A stretch of DNA of 64,000 nt from Bog-756 sp963696495 (GCA_963696495.1 CAVOKJ010000003.1:658886-722885), one strand, 5' to 3'. Shown: positions 26,708-35,819, counted from the first letter of the stretch. The notes: generated by a model from the letters alone, not told the origin. Made by a program: numbers and translations.

Positions 26708-28297
26708 TCAGCTCACCTGTCGGCCGCTGTCCTCCCAGTACGGCCGTCGCAGTTCACGCTTGAGGGGCTTGAACGCCCCCGAGAGCGGAAGCGGGCCATC
26801 GTGGAACTCGACGGACTTCGGGACCTTGAACCCGGCCAGGATCTGACGGACGTACTCGATCAGCTCGTCGGCCGTCACCTGCATGCCCTGCCGGAGGACC
26901 ACCACCGCGTGCACGGCCTCTCCCCAGGTGTCACTCGGGATGCCGATGACGGCCACCTCCTCCACCGCCGGGTGGGAGGCCATGGCGTTCTCCACCTCGA
27001 CGGAGTACACGTTCTCGCCGCCGGTGACGATCATGTCCTTCATGCGGTCGGTGAGGTGGAGGAACCCTTCCCGGTCGATGAAGCCCATGTCGCCGGTCCG
27101 GTACCAGCCGTCCTGCATCACGGCCTTGGTCTCCTTGGGCTTGCGCCAGTACCGGAGCATGAGATTGCCCCCGCGTGCGCACACCTCGCCGGCCTCCCCC
27201 TGGGGAAGGGCATTGCCGAGGGAGTCGTTGATCCGCAGGTCGACGCCGAACACGGGCCGGCCCGCCGCCGTGAGCAGCGGCCCGCCCCGACGGTGGGCCT
27301 CGGGGCCGAGGAAGGTGAGGACGGAGGCCGCCTCGGTCATCCCGTAGCCCTGGAAGAAGTCGGTGTCGGGGAGCATCTCCAACCACCGGTTGATGACGGC
27401 CTCGGCGATCGGGGCGGCTCCGTAGACGAGCTGTCGGAGCGACTGCAGCCGGTCGGGCGAGAAGCCCACCACCTGCTCGAGCAGTGAGAGCATGACCGGC
27501 ACGACCATGGTGGTGTCGATCTGCTGGTCCTCGACGACCTTCAGGACCAGGCTCGGGTCGAAGAGGGGGATGGTCACCGAGGTCGCCCCGGAGGCCGGGA
27601 CCCCGAGGACCCCGGCCACCAGCGCGGCGTGGAACATGGGCGACTGGAACAGGAACCGCCGTTCCTCAGGGGCGCCGATCACGGACAGGACGTGGTAGAC
27701 GTTGAGCACCTCGGCCCGCTGCTGGAGCAGCGCCCCCTTGGGGAAACCGGTCGTGCCCCCCGTGTACATGAGGACGCACGGGTCGTTCTCCTCGGGTTCC
27801 GGGGGCATGACCATCTCGCCCGCAGCCAGCAGCGCCTCGTACCCGATGGTGGGGTGCTCGCCGGCGTCGTCGTCCCCGTCCCCGCCGATGACCACGACCT
27901 TGTCGACCTTGGCCCCCTCGCCACGGGCCCGCTCGACCAGTGTGGCGAACACCGGGTCGGTGAAGACCACCTTGGATCCGGAATTGTTGAGGACGTAGGC
28001 CAGCTCGGGCGCCGTGAACCGGATGTTGAGCGGGTTGATGATGCCGGCACCGAACATGGCGGCGTGGTACAGCTCGATGAACTCGTGCCCGTTCATCGCC
28101 AGCACGGCGAACCGGTCGCCCGGCTTCAGACCCAGTTCGGTGCGCATGGCACTGGCCAGCCGGAGGACCCGACCGAGGTGATCGCCCAGCGTCCCCTCGT
28201 ACCGCAGCCCATCGCGGGTCAGGTCGGTGAACGCCACCTTGTCGGACAGCCGCTCGACACGCGGCAGCAGCAGCCTGGGATAGACGAGTTCCTTCAT
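26708..28297 (-). CDS. AMP-dependent acyl-CoA ligase (FadD-like)
   Basis: Adenylate-forming acyl-CoA synthetase of 529 aa that activates a carboxylic acid with ATP and CoA. YTGGTTGFPKGA is the P-loop-like AMP motif, FQGYGMTEA and WYRTGDMGFID are the A5 and A7-type motifs, and a C-terminal Lys sits in LPLSGAFKPLKRELR. ATG 28297 has GAGGTG about 8 bases upstream. It is adjacent to two WS/DGAT genes, so it probably supplies fatty acyl-CoA. A weaker DosR-like box lies upstream (28476-28489), with a 24-base gap to a CATTGT hexamer. Confidence 0.88.
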   Translation of the reverse strand: MKELVYPRLLLPRVERLSDKVAFTDLTRDGLRYEGTLGDHLGRVLRLASAMRTELGLKPGDRFAVLAMNGHEFIELYHAAMFGAGIINPLNIRFTAPELAYVLNNSGSKVVFTDPVFATLVERARGEGAKVDKVVVIGGDGDDDAGEHPTIGYEALLAAGEMVMPPEPEENDPCVLMYTGGTTGFPKGALLQQRAEVLNVYHVLSVIGAPEERRFLFQSPMFHAALVAGVLGVPASGATSVTIPLFDPSLVLKVVEDQQIDTTMVVPVMLSLLEQVVGFSPDRLQSLRQLVYGAAPIAEAVINRWLEMLPDTDFFQGYGMTEAASVLTFLGPEAHRRGGPLLTAAGRPVFGVDLRINDSLGNALPQGEAGEVCARGGNLMLRYWRKPKETKAVMQDGWYRTGDMGFIDREGFLHLTDRMKDMIVTGGENVYSVEVENAMASHPAVEEVAVIGIPSDTWGEAVHAVVVLRQGMQVTADELIEYVRQILAGFKVPKSVEFHDGPLPLSGAFKPLKRELRRPYWEDSGRQVS

Positions 28298-28445
28298 GTC
28301 CTGACACCTCTTTCCGTGGCGAGGCCGACGGCCTCGCAACCTGCACGGAGCCCGGGCGGCATCAGCATCCGGGCAACCGGGCCGCAGCAGCACCCGGGCC
28401 GACCGGCCTCGACGTCCCCCAAGCCCCCCCACAACCCCACCCTGC

Positions 28446-28489
28446 ACAATGCAGCCGTTGCCCCCACCCCGAACAGTGCCGGAAGACCC
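28446..28489 (-). promoter_or_regulatory. Weak DosR-like box and -10 of the acyl-CoA ligase gene
   Basis: Reading on the minus strand, GGGTCTTCCGGCAC (28489-28476) is followed by 24 bases and CATTGT (28451-28446). It matches the other boxes at about 11 of 14 positions and its spacing is off by one, so it is listed as tentative. Confidence 0.35.
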
Positions 28490-28527
28490 TAAGACCAGGT
28501 TATCCGGGCCCGATTCGGGCACCACAC

Positions 28528-29973
28528 CTACGGGCCCCCGGTGCGTGGGCCCTCCTCGGACCCGACCGCCAACGGCTCCGACACGGGCGAGTGGGGGCCG
28601 GCCAGGTCGAGCACCTCCTCGAACCCCTCGCGGAAGCACTCCATCAGCACCGAGCAGTCGGGGACGGCGGCCGTGTCGACGGTGAACCCCACACAGCAGG
28701 TGCCGCAGTAGGAGAACAGCGTGACGTTCACCGAGGAGCCGGTCGTCGGCCCGAAGGCGTAATAGCCCGACACGGGTGCGCCGGCGAGGAAGACCGGAAC
28801 GGGGACACCCGGCACGTTGCTGGCCAGGAAGTCGATGTGCTTGAGCATGCTGCCGACGACACCCGACGGGAGCAGGTTCAGGGCGCCGGCGAGGGTGTCC
28901 GACAGCGGCAGCGCACGCTCGTCCCGAGCCGCCCGGCACCGTTGGCCGGTGAGCCGGACCCGTTCGCCAGCATCGGCCACCCCCACCGGCACCTTGAACC
29001 GGGCCAGCGTGATGCGGTTGCTCGCATCCGGGTCGCCCTCCTTGCGGAGGGAGATCGGCAACGTGATCCGCAGCTCGTCAACCCCGGCCCCGTGGCGGTG
29101 GTGGTAACGGCGCAGACCACCGGTGACCGAGGCGACGAAGGCGTCGTTCAGGGTGCCCCCGACGACGTCCGCCGCCCGCTTCATCTCGGGCAGGTCGACG
29201 GCGAGCATGTTGAGGTACCGGTCGAGGCTCCGCCCGGTCATCACCGGTGACAGGGTGTCGGACACCGGCTGCACGAAGCGGGCGACCGAGCTGGCGGTGG
29301 CCACCGCCTCGGAGGTCGAACGCAGGGGGTGGAGGCTGATGCGCTTGGCCAGTGGCACGGCCTCCGCCGCCCCGTGTCGGATCGTCTCGAAGACCCGGTG
29401 CGAGTCGTAGCCGAGCGACTGGCGGACCCGCTCGACGGTGCCCGGCTGACCCCCGTGTGTCTCGGGCTCGGGGACCTCGTCGCCGGGATCGAGCGAGTCC
29501 GTCGTCTCGAACAGGAGAAAGGCCAGATGGGCCCCACCGATGCCGTCGGTCAACGAATGGTGGATCTTCATGATCAGGGCAGCACGGTCCCCTTCGAGCC
29601 CCTCGATCAGGGTGAACTGCCAGAGAGGGCGGGAGAGGTCGAAGCCGCTCATCGCCTCGACCCTGGCGAACTCGAGCACCGTGGCCGGCGTGTGTGGCTT
29701 CGGTGACTCCAGCCGCCGCAGATGCAGCGACAAGTCGAAGTCGGTGTCGACCCACCGGGGTGTGGCGATACGGCCAGGCGCCTCGGTCGGGCGCTGTCGG
29801 AACCGGGGCGCGAGCCGGGTGGCACGCTCCAGCCGGGCGGCGACCACGTCGAAGTCCGGACGGCTGTCCAGCCAGGCCACGGCGATGATGGTGGCCCGGA
29901 GCGCCGGGTCGTGCTCCAGGTACCACGAGAAGGCATCCGTGTCCCTCATGAACAACTCGGCCGGATCGGTCAT
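28528..29973 (-). CDS. Wax ester synthase/diacylglycerol acyltransferase (WS/DGAT)
   Basis: Membrane-associated acyltransferase that makes triacylglycerol or wax ester from acyl-CoA, 481 aa. The catalytic motif HHSLTDG falls at residues 138-144, after LWQFTLIEGL. The later NVPG motif appears as ASNVPGVPVPVF, and GGTLNDAFVASVTGGLRRY is a conserved helix. ATG 29973 has GTCAGGAGGAGG upstream. Its promoter has a DosR-like box and a good TAAGTT -10, matching the dormancy control known for mycobacterial tgs1. It is divergent from a second WS/DGAT and followed by an acyl-CoA ligase gene on the same strand. Confidence 0.93.
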   Translation of the reverse strand: MTDPAELFMRDTDAFSWYLEHDPALRATIIAVAWLDSRPDFDVVAARLERATRLAPRFRQRPTEAPGRIATPRWVDTDFDLSLHLRRLESPKPHTPATVLEFARVEAMSGFDLSRPLWQFTLIEGLEGDRAALIMKIHHSLTDGIGGAHLAFLLFETTDSLDPGDEVPEPETHGGQPGTVERVRQSLGYDSHRVFETIRHGAAEAVPLAKRISLHPLRSTSEAVATASSVARFVQPVSDTLSPVMTGRSLDRYLNMLAVDLPEMKRAADVVGGTLNDAFVASVTGGLRRYHHRHGAGVDELRITLPISLRKEGDPDASNRITLARFKVPVGVADAGERVRLTGQRCRAARDERALPLSDTLAGALNLLPSGVVGSMLKHIDFLASNVPGVPVPVFLAGAPVSGYYAFGPTTGSSVNVTLFSYCGTCCVGFTVDTAAVPDCSVLMECFREGFEEVLDLAGPHSPVSEPLAVGSEEGPRTGGP

Positions 29974-30005
29974 GGGCCCTCCTCCTGACGCGACTCCCCA
30001 CGACG

Positions 30006-30048
30006 AACTTAGGGCAGCCCGGGGCCGGCCTCCAGGGTCGAAGGTCAG
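30006..30048 (-). promoter_or_regulatory. DosR-like box and -10 of WS/DGAT 1
   Basis: On the minus strand CTGACCTTCGACCC (30048-30035) is followed by exactly 23 bases and TAAGTT (30011-30006), with a transcript start expected near 29999. Confidence 0.65.
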
Positions 30049-30076
30049 ATCCTCGGGGACCGGGTGGCCGTCGCAC

Positions 30077-30119
30077 CTGCCGAACGGCCCTACCCAGGGA
30101 CCGGTGGCGGTCGTAGGGT
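30077..30119 (+). promoter_or_regulatory. DosR-like half-box and -10 of WS/DGAT 2
   Basis: CTGCCGAACGGCCC (30077-30090) keeps the right half of the box. Exactly 23 bases later is TAGGGT (30114-30119). Without the shared spacing this box would not be convincing. Confidence 0.45.
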
Positions 30120-30149
30120 GCGACCCGGGGACCAGTGAAGGGGGACCGG

Positions 30150-31571
30150 GTGGAACGACTGAGCGCGCTGGACACCGAGTTCCTCCATCTGGAGGACGGC
30201 ACCGTGCACATGCACATCGCCGGTGCCTGCGTGTTCGACGACCCGCCACCCCCGCTGGCCGACATCGAGGCGCTGATCGCATCGAAGCTGCATCTGATCC
30301 CCCGCTACCGGCAACGGATCCGCTCGGTGCCCCTGGAGCTCGGCCGGCCGGTGTGGGTCGACGACCCTCATTTCGACCTCGGCTACCACCTCCGTCACAC
30401 GGCGTTGCCCTCCCCCGGTGGCGACGACCTGTTCTGCCAGATGATGGGCCGGCTGATGTCCCAGCCGTTGGACCGCGAACGGCCGTTGTGGGAGACCTGG
30501 CTGGTCGAGGGCCTCCACAGTGGCCGCTGGGCGCTGGTGTTCAAGATCCACCACTGCATGGTCGACGGGATCGCCGGAGTGGAACTGCTGACCGCCCTGC
30601 TCGATGTCAGCACCGAGTCCGGTGTCGCCGAGCCGCAGCCGTGGTCGCCGCGTCCCGAGCCATCCGGGCCCGTGAAGGTGCTCGACGCCTGGGGCGGCCT
30701 GCTGGGCAACACCTTCTCCGCCGTGCGGGGCATCCCGGGGTCGGTCGCCCATCCGGCCACCGCCGTCCGGTCGGCGGTGGCCACGGCCGAGGGGGCGGGC
30801 CGCTTCCTGCGCCACCTGTCACCGACCGGGCGCCTCTCCATCGAGGGCTCGATCGGCCCCCACCGGTCGTGGGCCCACGCGTCGGCACGGTTGGCCGACG
30901 TGAAGTCCATCCGATCCGCCTTCGGCGGCACGATCAACGACGTCGTGCTGGCGGCGGTGTCCGGCGGCTACCGGTCCCTGCTCGCCGCGCACGGCGACGA
31001 CCCCGACCACGCCGTCGTCCGATCGCTGGTCCCGGTCTCGACCCGCCACGACGACGGCCACGGCATCCCGGACAACCGGGTCTCGGCGCTGCTCTACGAG
31101 CTTCCGGTCCAGGTGGCCGACCCGGTGGAGCGGCTCCAGCTGGTCCAGGCCCAGATGCAGGCACTGAAGTCCTCCCACATCGCCGAGGCGGGCGAGGTCG
31201 TGACCACGATCGGGAACCTCGCCCCACCGATGGCCGTGGGACCGGTCAGCCGGCTGCTGGTCCGTTCCATGCACCGCTTCGGCCAGCAGTCGTTGAACAC
31301 GGTGACCACCAACGTGCCCGGCCCCCAGTTCCCCCTCTACTGCCTCGGGCACGAGATGCTCGACTACCGCCCCTTCGTGCCGATCAGCCACGGCCTCCGG
31401 GTGGGGACGGCGATCCTGTCGTACAACGGGAGATTGTCCTTCGGCGTCACCGGGGACTACGCCACCATGCCCGACATCGGCGTGCTGGCAACCGGGGCCG
31501 CGTCGGGCATCGCCGAGCTGCGCCACCGCGCCGCAGACGGTCCCGGTGTGGTCGCTCCGCGTGCCGGGTGA
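30150..31571 (+). CDS. Wax ester synthase/diacylglycerol acyltransferase (WS/DGAT), second copy
   Basis: A 473-aa WS/DGAT family acyltransferase starting MERLSALDTEFLHLEDGTVH, the usual opening of the family. The catalytic motif HHCMVDG is at residues 134-140 and the NVPG motif appears as TTNVPGPQFPLY. GTG 30150 is favoured over GTG 30135 because AAGGGGGA lies 4-5 bases upstream and the protein then begins at the conserved residues. It is divergent from the first WS/DGAT with little sequence in common outside motifs, so this is not a recent duplication. Paired with acyl-CoA ligase it suggests neutral-lipid storage. Confidence 0.93.
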   Translation: MERLSALDTEFLHLEDGTVHMHIAGACVFDDPPPPLADIEALIASKLHLIPRYRQRIRSVPLELGRPVWVDDPHFDLGYHLRHTALPSPGGDDLFCQMMGRLMSQPLDRERPLWETWLVEGLHSGRWALVFKIHHCMVDGIAGVELLTALLDVSTESGVAEPQPWSPRPEPSGPVKVLDAWGGLLGNTFSAVRGIPGSVAHPATAVRSAVATAEGAGRFLRHLSPTGRLSIEGSIGPHRSWAHASARLADVKSIRSAFGGTINDVVLAAVSGGYRSLLAAHGDDPDHAVVRSLVPVSTRHDDGHGIPDNRVSALLYELPVQVADPVERLQLVQAQMQALKSSHIAEAGEVVTTIGNLAPPMAVGPVSRLLVRSMHRFGQQSLNTVTTNVPGPQFPLYCLGHEMLDYRPFVPISHGLRVGTAILSYNGRLSFGVTGDYATMPDIGVLATGAASGIAELRHRAADGPGVVAPRAG

Positions 31572-31625
31572 CGATCCGGATCGGCTCCCGTCGAGCGTCC
31601 GGATCCCGTGGCCCCGGGGCAACTA

Positions 31626-31668
31626 GGGCCGAAGGACCCTAAAACTGGAACGTGTTCTTGTCTACCGT
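31626..31668 (+). promoter_or_regulatory. DosR-like box and -10 of the P450 gene
   Basis: GGGCCGAAGGACCC (31626-31639), palindromic with one-sided mismatches, is followed by 23 bases and TACCGT (31663-31668). The predicted transcript start near 31675 leaves a leader of about 105 bases that carries three tandem hairpins. Confidence 0.6.
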
Positions 31669-31698
31669 GGCCGGTGCCCGGTCGATCGGATGAGTGCG

Positions 31699-31770
31699 CG
31701 TCCCCACGGGGCAACACGACGTGCCCCGACGGGGCAACAAAAGACGTGCCCCGACGGGGCAACAAAAGGA
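31699..31770 (+). repeat. Tandem hairpin repeats in the P450 leader
   Basis: Three direct units of about 22-25 bases. Two are nearly identical and contain GCCCCGACGGGGC followed by AACAAAA (stems at 31723-31735 and 31748-31760); the first is shorter (CCCCACGGGG, 31702-31711). The third hairpin ends just before the AAGGAG ribosome site, so folding may affect translation of the P450. Confidence 0.75.
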
Positions 31771-31780
31771 GATGCCCGCA

Positions 31781-33016
31781 ATGGCAGCCACCGAGACCAG
31801 ACCCAGCTGCGAATTCGACGTGCTGGACCGCTCCTTCTACCAGGATCCCCACCCGGCCTACGCCTGGATCCGAGCCAATCGACCGATCTACTGGGATGAC
31901 GCCCAGCAGTTGTGGGTGCTGTCCCGCCACGCCGACATCGCCTACGTGTCGACGCACGCCGACCTGTTCTGTTCGGGTCGGGGGATCCGGCCGCAGCAAT
32001 CGATCGACCTCTCGCTGATCGGGCTCGACGGGGACCGCCACGTGCGGCAGCGCCGTCTGCTCAACAAGGGGTTCTCGCCCCGGGTCATCCGGGCCATGGA
32101 ACCCCGGGTCCGTCAGGTGGTCGGCGAGGTGCTCGATCGGATCGTCGGTCGTGGCACCTGCGACTTCGTCGACGACATCGCCGTTCCCGTTCCGCTGGTG
32201 GTCATCGCCGAGCTGATGGGTCTCCCCGTGGAGGACCGCGTCCTCCTCGGCCACTGGTCCGACAGGATGATGGCCGGGGAGGGACGGAGTGACCCCGACG
32301 ACCCGACCCTCGCCGATGCCGGTGCCGCGTTCGGCGAGTACGTGGGCTACCTCACCGAGATGATCGAGGAGCGACGTCTGATCCACCGGCGTGGTGGGAC
32401 CCTCCAGGATGACGCGGTGAGCGTCCTCGTGGGCGCCGACGAGGACGGTGTCCTCGAGTCCAACGACGAGCTCACCCACGACGAGCTGACCATGTTCCTG
32501 GTGATCCTGCTGGTGGCGGGCAACGAGACCACGCGCAACGCCATCTCTGGCGGCATGTGGGCGTTCCACCAGTTCCCCGACCAGTGGCGCCGTCTCGCCG
32601 ACCATCCCGAGTCGTTCGCCACCATGGCCGACGAGGTCTGCCGATATGTCAGTCCTGTCATCAGCTTCGCCCGCACGGCCACGGAGGACACGGAGATCGC
32701 CGGCCACCAGATCGCCGAGGGGGAGAAGGTCCTGCTCCTCTACCAGTCGGCCAATCGGGACGAGGCGGTCTTCGAGGAACCGGACCGGCTCCTCGTCGAC
32801 CGCTCCCCCAATCCGCATCTGGCCTTCGGTGTCGGTCCGCACGTGTGCATGGGCATCAATCTGGCCCGCCTCGAGATCCGGGTACTGTTCGAGGAGTTGA
32901 TCCGGCGGTTCCCGGACATGGCGGTCCCGCCGGGCGCGGCGCCCACCTACTCCGACCATGCCCTGGTCCACGCCATCGAGGACCTACCGGTCGAGTTCAC
33001 CTCGCCCGGAGCTTGA
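31781..33016 (+). CDS. Cytochrome P450
   Basis: Soluble bacterial P450 of 411 aa, needing an external ferredoxin or reductase that is not in the window. The heme loop FGVGPHVCMG gives Cys356; the I-helix motif VAGNETTRN supplies oxygen activation and ExxR appears as EVCR. The sequence is of the actinobacterial CYP125/CYP142-like general type, but the substrate cannot be assigned. ATG 31781 is 9 bases after AAGGAG; ATG 31772 is too close to it. Driven by a DosR-like box with a hairpin-rich leader. LldD-type dehydrogenase follows 75 bases later. Confidence 0.92.
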   Translation: MAATETRPSCEFDVLDRSFYQDPHPAYAWIRANRPIYWDDAQQLWVLSRHADIAYVSTHADLFCSGRGIRPQQSIDLSLIGLDGDRHVRQRRLLNKGFSPRVIRAMEPRVRQVVGEVLDRIVGRGTCDFVDDIAVPVPLVVIAELMGLPVEDRVLLGHWSDRMMAGEGRSDPDDPTLADAGAAFGEYVGYLTEMIEERRLIHRRGGTLQDDAVSVLVGADEDGVLESNDELTHDELTMFLVILLVAGNETTRNAISGGMWAFHQFPDQWRRLADHPESFATMADEVCRYVSPVISFARTATEDTEIAGHQIAEGEKVLLLYQSANRDEAVFEEPDRLLVDRSPNPHLAFGVGPHVCMGINLARLEIRVLFEELIRRFPDMAVPPGAAPTYSDHALVHAIEDLPVEFTSPGA

Positions 33017-33017
33017 C

Positions 33018-33087
33018 GGGTTCCACACGGGGAGCCTGAGGAGTTCCACAGCGGGGGCCCGAGGAGTTCCACAGAGGGGGTACCCGA
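33018..33087. repeat. Three-copy 22-25 bp direct repeat between P450 and FMN dehydrogenase
   Basis: Each unit contains GAGTTCCACA or GGTTCCACA followed by a G-run and CCGA or CTGA (33018, 33040, 33063). It fills the whole gap before the next start codon. Confidence 0.75.
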
Positions 33088-33091
33088 GCCG

Positions 33092-34309
33092 GTGGTCACG
33101 TCACGGATGGATCGCTCGTTGGACCTCGCCCCGGCGTCGGTGCGGGACTACCGCGAGTTGGCCCGGCGGCGCCTACCCAGGCAGCTGTTCGACTACGTGG
33201 ACGGGGGTGCCTACGAGGAGAGGACCATGGCGGCCAACCTGGCCGACCTCGAACGGGTCCACCTCCGCCAGCGGGTCCTGCGGGACGTGTCCCAGCTGAC
33301 CCTGGGCACCACCGTCCTCGGCGAGGAGCTGGCGCTCCCCCTGGTCCTCGCACCGGTCGGCCTGGCCGGGATGTTCGCCGGCCGCGCCGAGGTCCAGGCG
33401 GCCCGGGCGGCGGCCGGGGCCGGCATCACGTTCTGCGAGTCCACCGTCTCCATCTGCGGTTTGGGCGAGGTGGCCGCGGCGTCGAGCCGTCCCCTGTGGT
33501 TCCAGCTGTACGTGATGCGCGACCGTTCCTTCGCCGAGCACCTGATGGAACGAGCTCGTGACGCCGGCTGCTCGGCCCTGGTCCTGACCGTCGACCTGTC
33601 CGTCGTCGGGGCGCGCTACCGCGACGTGCGCAACGGCCTCGACGGTGGGCTCCCGCTGCTCAAGACCCTGCTGCGGGGCCTCGACTTCGCCCGACACCCC
33701 CGGTGGGTGCGCGAGGTCGCCCTCGCCGGCAAGCCCCTGACGTTCGGCAACCTCGAAGAGGCCGTACCCGGCGCCACCACGCCGGACGCCTTCCGCCACT
33801 GGGTCGACCGGCAGTTCGACCCCAGCGTCACCTGGGACGACCTGGCCTGGGTCCGCGACCACTGGAAGGGCCCGCTCGTCCTGAAGGGGATCCTCGATCC
33901 CGAGGACGCCCGTGAGGCGGTCGACCGCGGGGCCGACGCCATCATCGTCTCCAACCACGGCGGACGGCAGCTCGACGGGGTGCCGTCGACGGTCAGTGCG
34001 CTCCCACCCATCGTCGAGGCGGTGGGCGATCGGGTGGAGCTGCTGGTCGACGGCGGCATCCGCAGCGGTCTCGACGTCGTGAGGGCCCTGGCCCTCGGAG
34101 CCCGGGCGTGCCTGATCGGCCGCCCGTGGGCCTACGCGGTGGCGGCCCGTGGTGAGCAGGGCGTGGCCCACGTCCTGGACATCATCCGTGGGGAGATGGA
34201 GGTGGCCATGGGGCTCACCGGCGTCGCCGACGTCCGCCGATTCGACCGTTCGGCGCTGGTCGACGACGGTCCGGTGCCGCCCGTCCCCCCGGGCCGGCCC
34301 CTGTCCTGA
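33092..34309 (+). CDS. FMN-dependent alpha-hydroxy-acid dehydrogenase (L-lactate dehydrogenase LldD-like)
   Basis: FMN-binding (beta/alpha)8 enzyme of 405 aa that oxidises a 2-hydroxy acid such as L-lactate. FDYVDGGAYEERTM near the N-terminus, LAPVGLAGMFAG, WFQLYVM, and SNHGGRQLDG with the catalytic His followed by DGGIRSGLDVV (phosphate site) and GRPWAYAVAARG are all typical. The start could be GTG 33092 or ATG 33107. It probably shares the transcript of the P450, or has its own promoter inside the repeats upstream. Substrate may be lactate, mandelate or glycolate. Confidence 0.9.
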   Translation: MVTSRMDRSLDLAPASVRDYRELARRRLPRQLFDYVDGGAYEERTMAANLADLERVHLRQRVLRDVSQLTLGTTVLGEELALPLVLAPVGLAGMFAGRAEVQAARAAAGAGITFCESTVSICGLGEVAAASSRPLWFQLYVMRDRSFAEHLMERARDAGCSALVLTVDLSVVGARYRDVRNGLDGGLPLLKTLLRGLDFARHPRWVREVALAGKPLTFGNLEEAVPGATTPDAFRHWVDRQFDPSVTWDDLAWVRDHWKGPLVLKGILDPEDAREAVDRGADAIIVSNHGGRQLDGVPSTVSALPPIVEAVGDRVELLVDGGIRSGLDVVRALALGARACLIGRPWAYAVAARGEQGVAHVLDIIRGEMEVAMGLTGVADVRRFDRSALVDDGPVPPVPPGRPLS

Positions 34310-34424
34310 CGGTCGCCTGCCGACGGTGGTCCCGGTCGGGCGGCGGACGCCGCGGGCGCCACCGGTAGAGTCAATCGGTCCCCCGGGAAGGGCGCGACGT
34401 GCCGACCACCCCACGAGGAGCCTC

Positions 34425-35810
34425 ATGACCGAGCCCGTCGCACCGAGCGAGCCGCTCCCACCCGCACCGCCCCACGATCTGTCGGCCACGGTCGACGAGC
34501 GCCGCGCCACAGGGCGGGCGGCCCGGCGCCGGGCGCCGCGGGGACCCCTCGGGGGTTGGGCGGAGGACGCACGCGGCCACGATGCGCTGGGGACGATCCT
34601 CGGCCAGAACACCATCCGGGTCCCCGAGCTGCTGCCGCTACGTCACCAGCGGATGGCGGCCTCGCCGTGGAACTACTTCCGGGGTGCCGCGGCCGTGATG
34701 GCAGGCGATCTGGCCTCGCGACCGGACAGCGGGCTGCGGGTCCAGCTGTGCGGTGACGCCCACGTCCTCAACTTCGGCCTGTGGGCCACACCGGAGCGGA
34801 ACCTGATGTTCGACCTGCGTGACTTCGACGAGACGCTGCCGGGGCCGTTCGAATGGGACGTCAAGCGGCTGGCGGCCAGCCTGGTCGTGGCGGCGCGGGA
34901 GAACGGTCTCCGGGGCGGGCGGGCCGATGGGGCTGTGCGCGCCGCGGTCGAGGCGTACCAGGTGCGGATGCGCCGGTACTCGACGATGCCCGAGCTCGAC
35001 ATCTGGTACGACGGCACGCACGTCGACAGTCTGCTCGGCTACTTCGAGCCGGCCGACCGCGGCCGGGTCTCCGTGCACCTGGAGAAGAAGAAGGAGCGCC
35101 GAACCAGCCGGGGGGCCTTCGCCAAGCTCACCACCATGGCCCACGGCCGGCCCCGCATCACCGAGGATCCGCCCATCCGGACAACCATCGGCGACGAGGA
35201 GCAGGAGGACCTGGTCGACCAGCTCCTCGCCCAGTACCGGCTCACGCTGCAGGACGACCGCAGGAACCTCTTCGACCGGTTCACCGAGGTGGACACCGTT
35301 CGCCAGGTCGTCGGGGTGGGCAGTGTGGGGATGCGGGTGTACCTCGTGCTCCTCGAGGGACGCAGCGGTGACGACCCCCTGTTCCTGCAGGTGAAGCAGG
35401 CCGGGCCCTCCGTCTACGAGGCCCACGCCGGACCTAGTGCCCACGACCACCACGGCGAGCGGGTCATCAACGGCAAGCGGCTCATCCAGAGCGCCACCGA
35501 CATCTTCGTCGGCTGGGGATCGCTGCACGGGAGGGACTACTACGTCCGGCAGTTCCGGGACATGAAGATCATCCCCACCACCGAGTTGATCGCCCCCCGT
35601 CTGGTCGAATTCGCCACCGCCTGCGGCGAGACGCTGGCGCGGGCCCACGCCCGCACCGGCGACCCGGTGGCCATCGCCGCCTACATGGGCAAGGGGCCGA
35701 AGTTCGTCGAGGCCATCGCCTCGTTCGCCCATCGGTACGCCGACCAGAACGACCGAGACCACGCCCAACTGGCCGACGCCATCGAGTCCGGTGCCCTCGA
35801 GGTGCCCTGA
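34425..35810 (+). CDS. DUF2252 family protein
   Basis: A 461-aa member of DUF2252, a family with a kinase/aminoglycoside-phosphotransferase-like fold. The FYRG-like segment here is NYFRGAAAVMAGDLA, followed by QLCGDAHVLNFGLWATPE (catalytic-loop-like GDAHxxNFG) and FDLRDFDETLPGPFEWDVKRLAAS. No experimentally known substrate is recalled. ATG 34425 has GAGGAG 5 bases upstream, and TAGAGT at 34366-34371 is a likely -10. The 14-mer box is absent here, so it is not part of the putative regulon. Confidence 0.85.
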   Translation: MTEPVAPSEPLPPAPPHDLSATVDERRATGRAARRRAPRGPLGGWAEDARGHDALGTILGQNTIRVPELLPLRHQRMAASPWNYFRGAAAVMAGDLASRPDSGLRVQLCGDAHVLNFGLWATPERNLMFDLRDFDETLPGPFEWDVKRLAASLVVAARENGLRGGRADGAVRAAVEAYQVRMRRYSTMPELDIWYDGTHVDSLLGYFEPADRGRVSVHLEKKKERRTSRGAFAKLTTMAHGRPRITEDPPIRTTIGDEEQEDLVDQLLAQYRLTLQDDRRNLFDRFTEVDTVRQVVGVGSVGMRVYLVLLEGRSGDDPLFLQVKQAGPSVYEAHAGPSAHDHHGERVINGKRLIQSATDIFVGWGSLHGRDYYVRQFRDMKIIPTTELIAPRLVEFATACGETLARAHARTGDPVAIAAYMGKGPKFVEAIASFAHRYADQNDRDHAQLADAIESGALEVP

Positions 35811-35819
35811 TCTGGGGCC

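Noticed and set aside
31699..31770. Possible CRISPR array
   Set aside because: The units are contiguous tandem repeats with no unique spacers, and no cas genes are present. The same holds for the other repeats at 33018, 35820 and 54097.
33018..33087. Operator for the FMN dehydrogenase
   Set aside because: The units are direct, not inverted, and no -10 element is clear, so it is listed only as a repeat.
34329..34371. DosR-like box upstream of the DUF2252 gene
   Set aside because: The -10 TAGAGT is good, but the bases 23 upstream (GTCCCGGTCGGGCG) do not fit the box.
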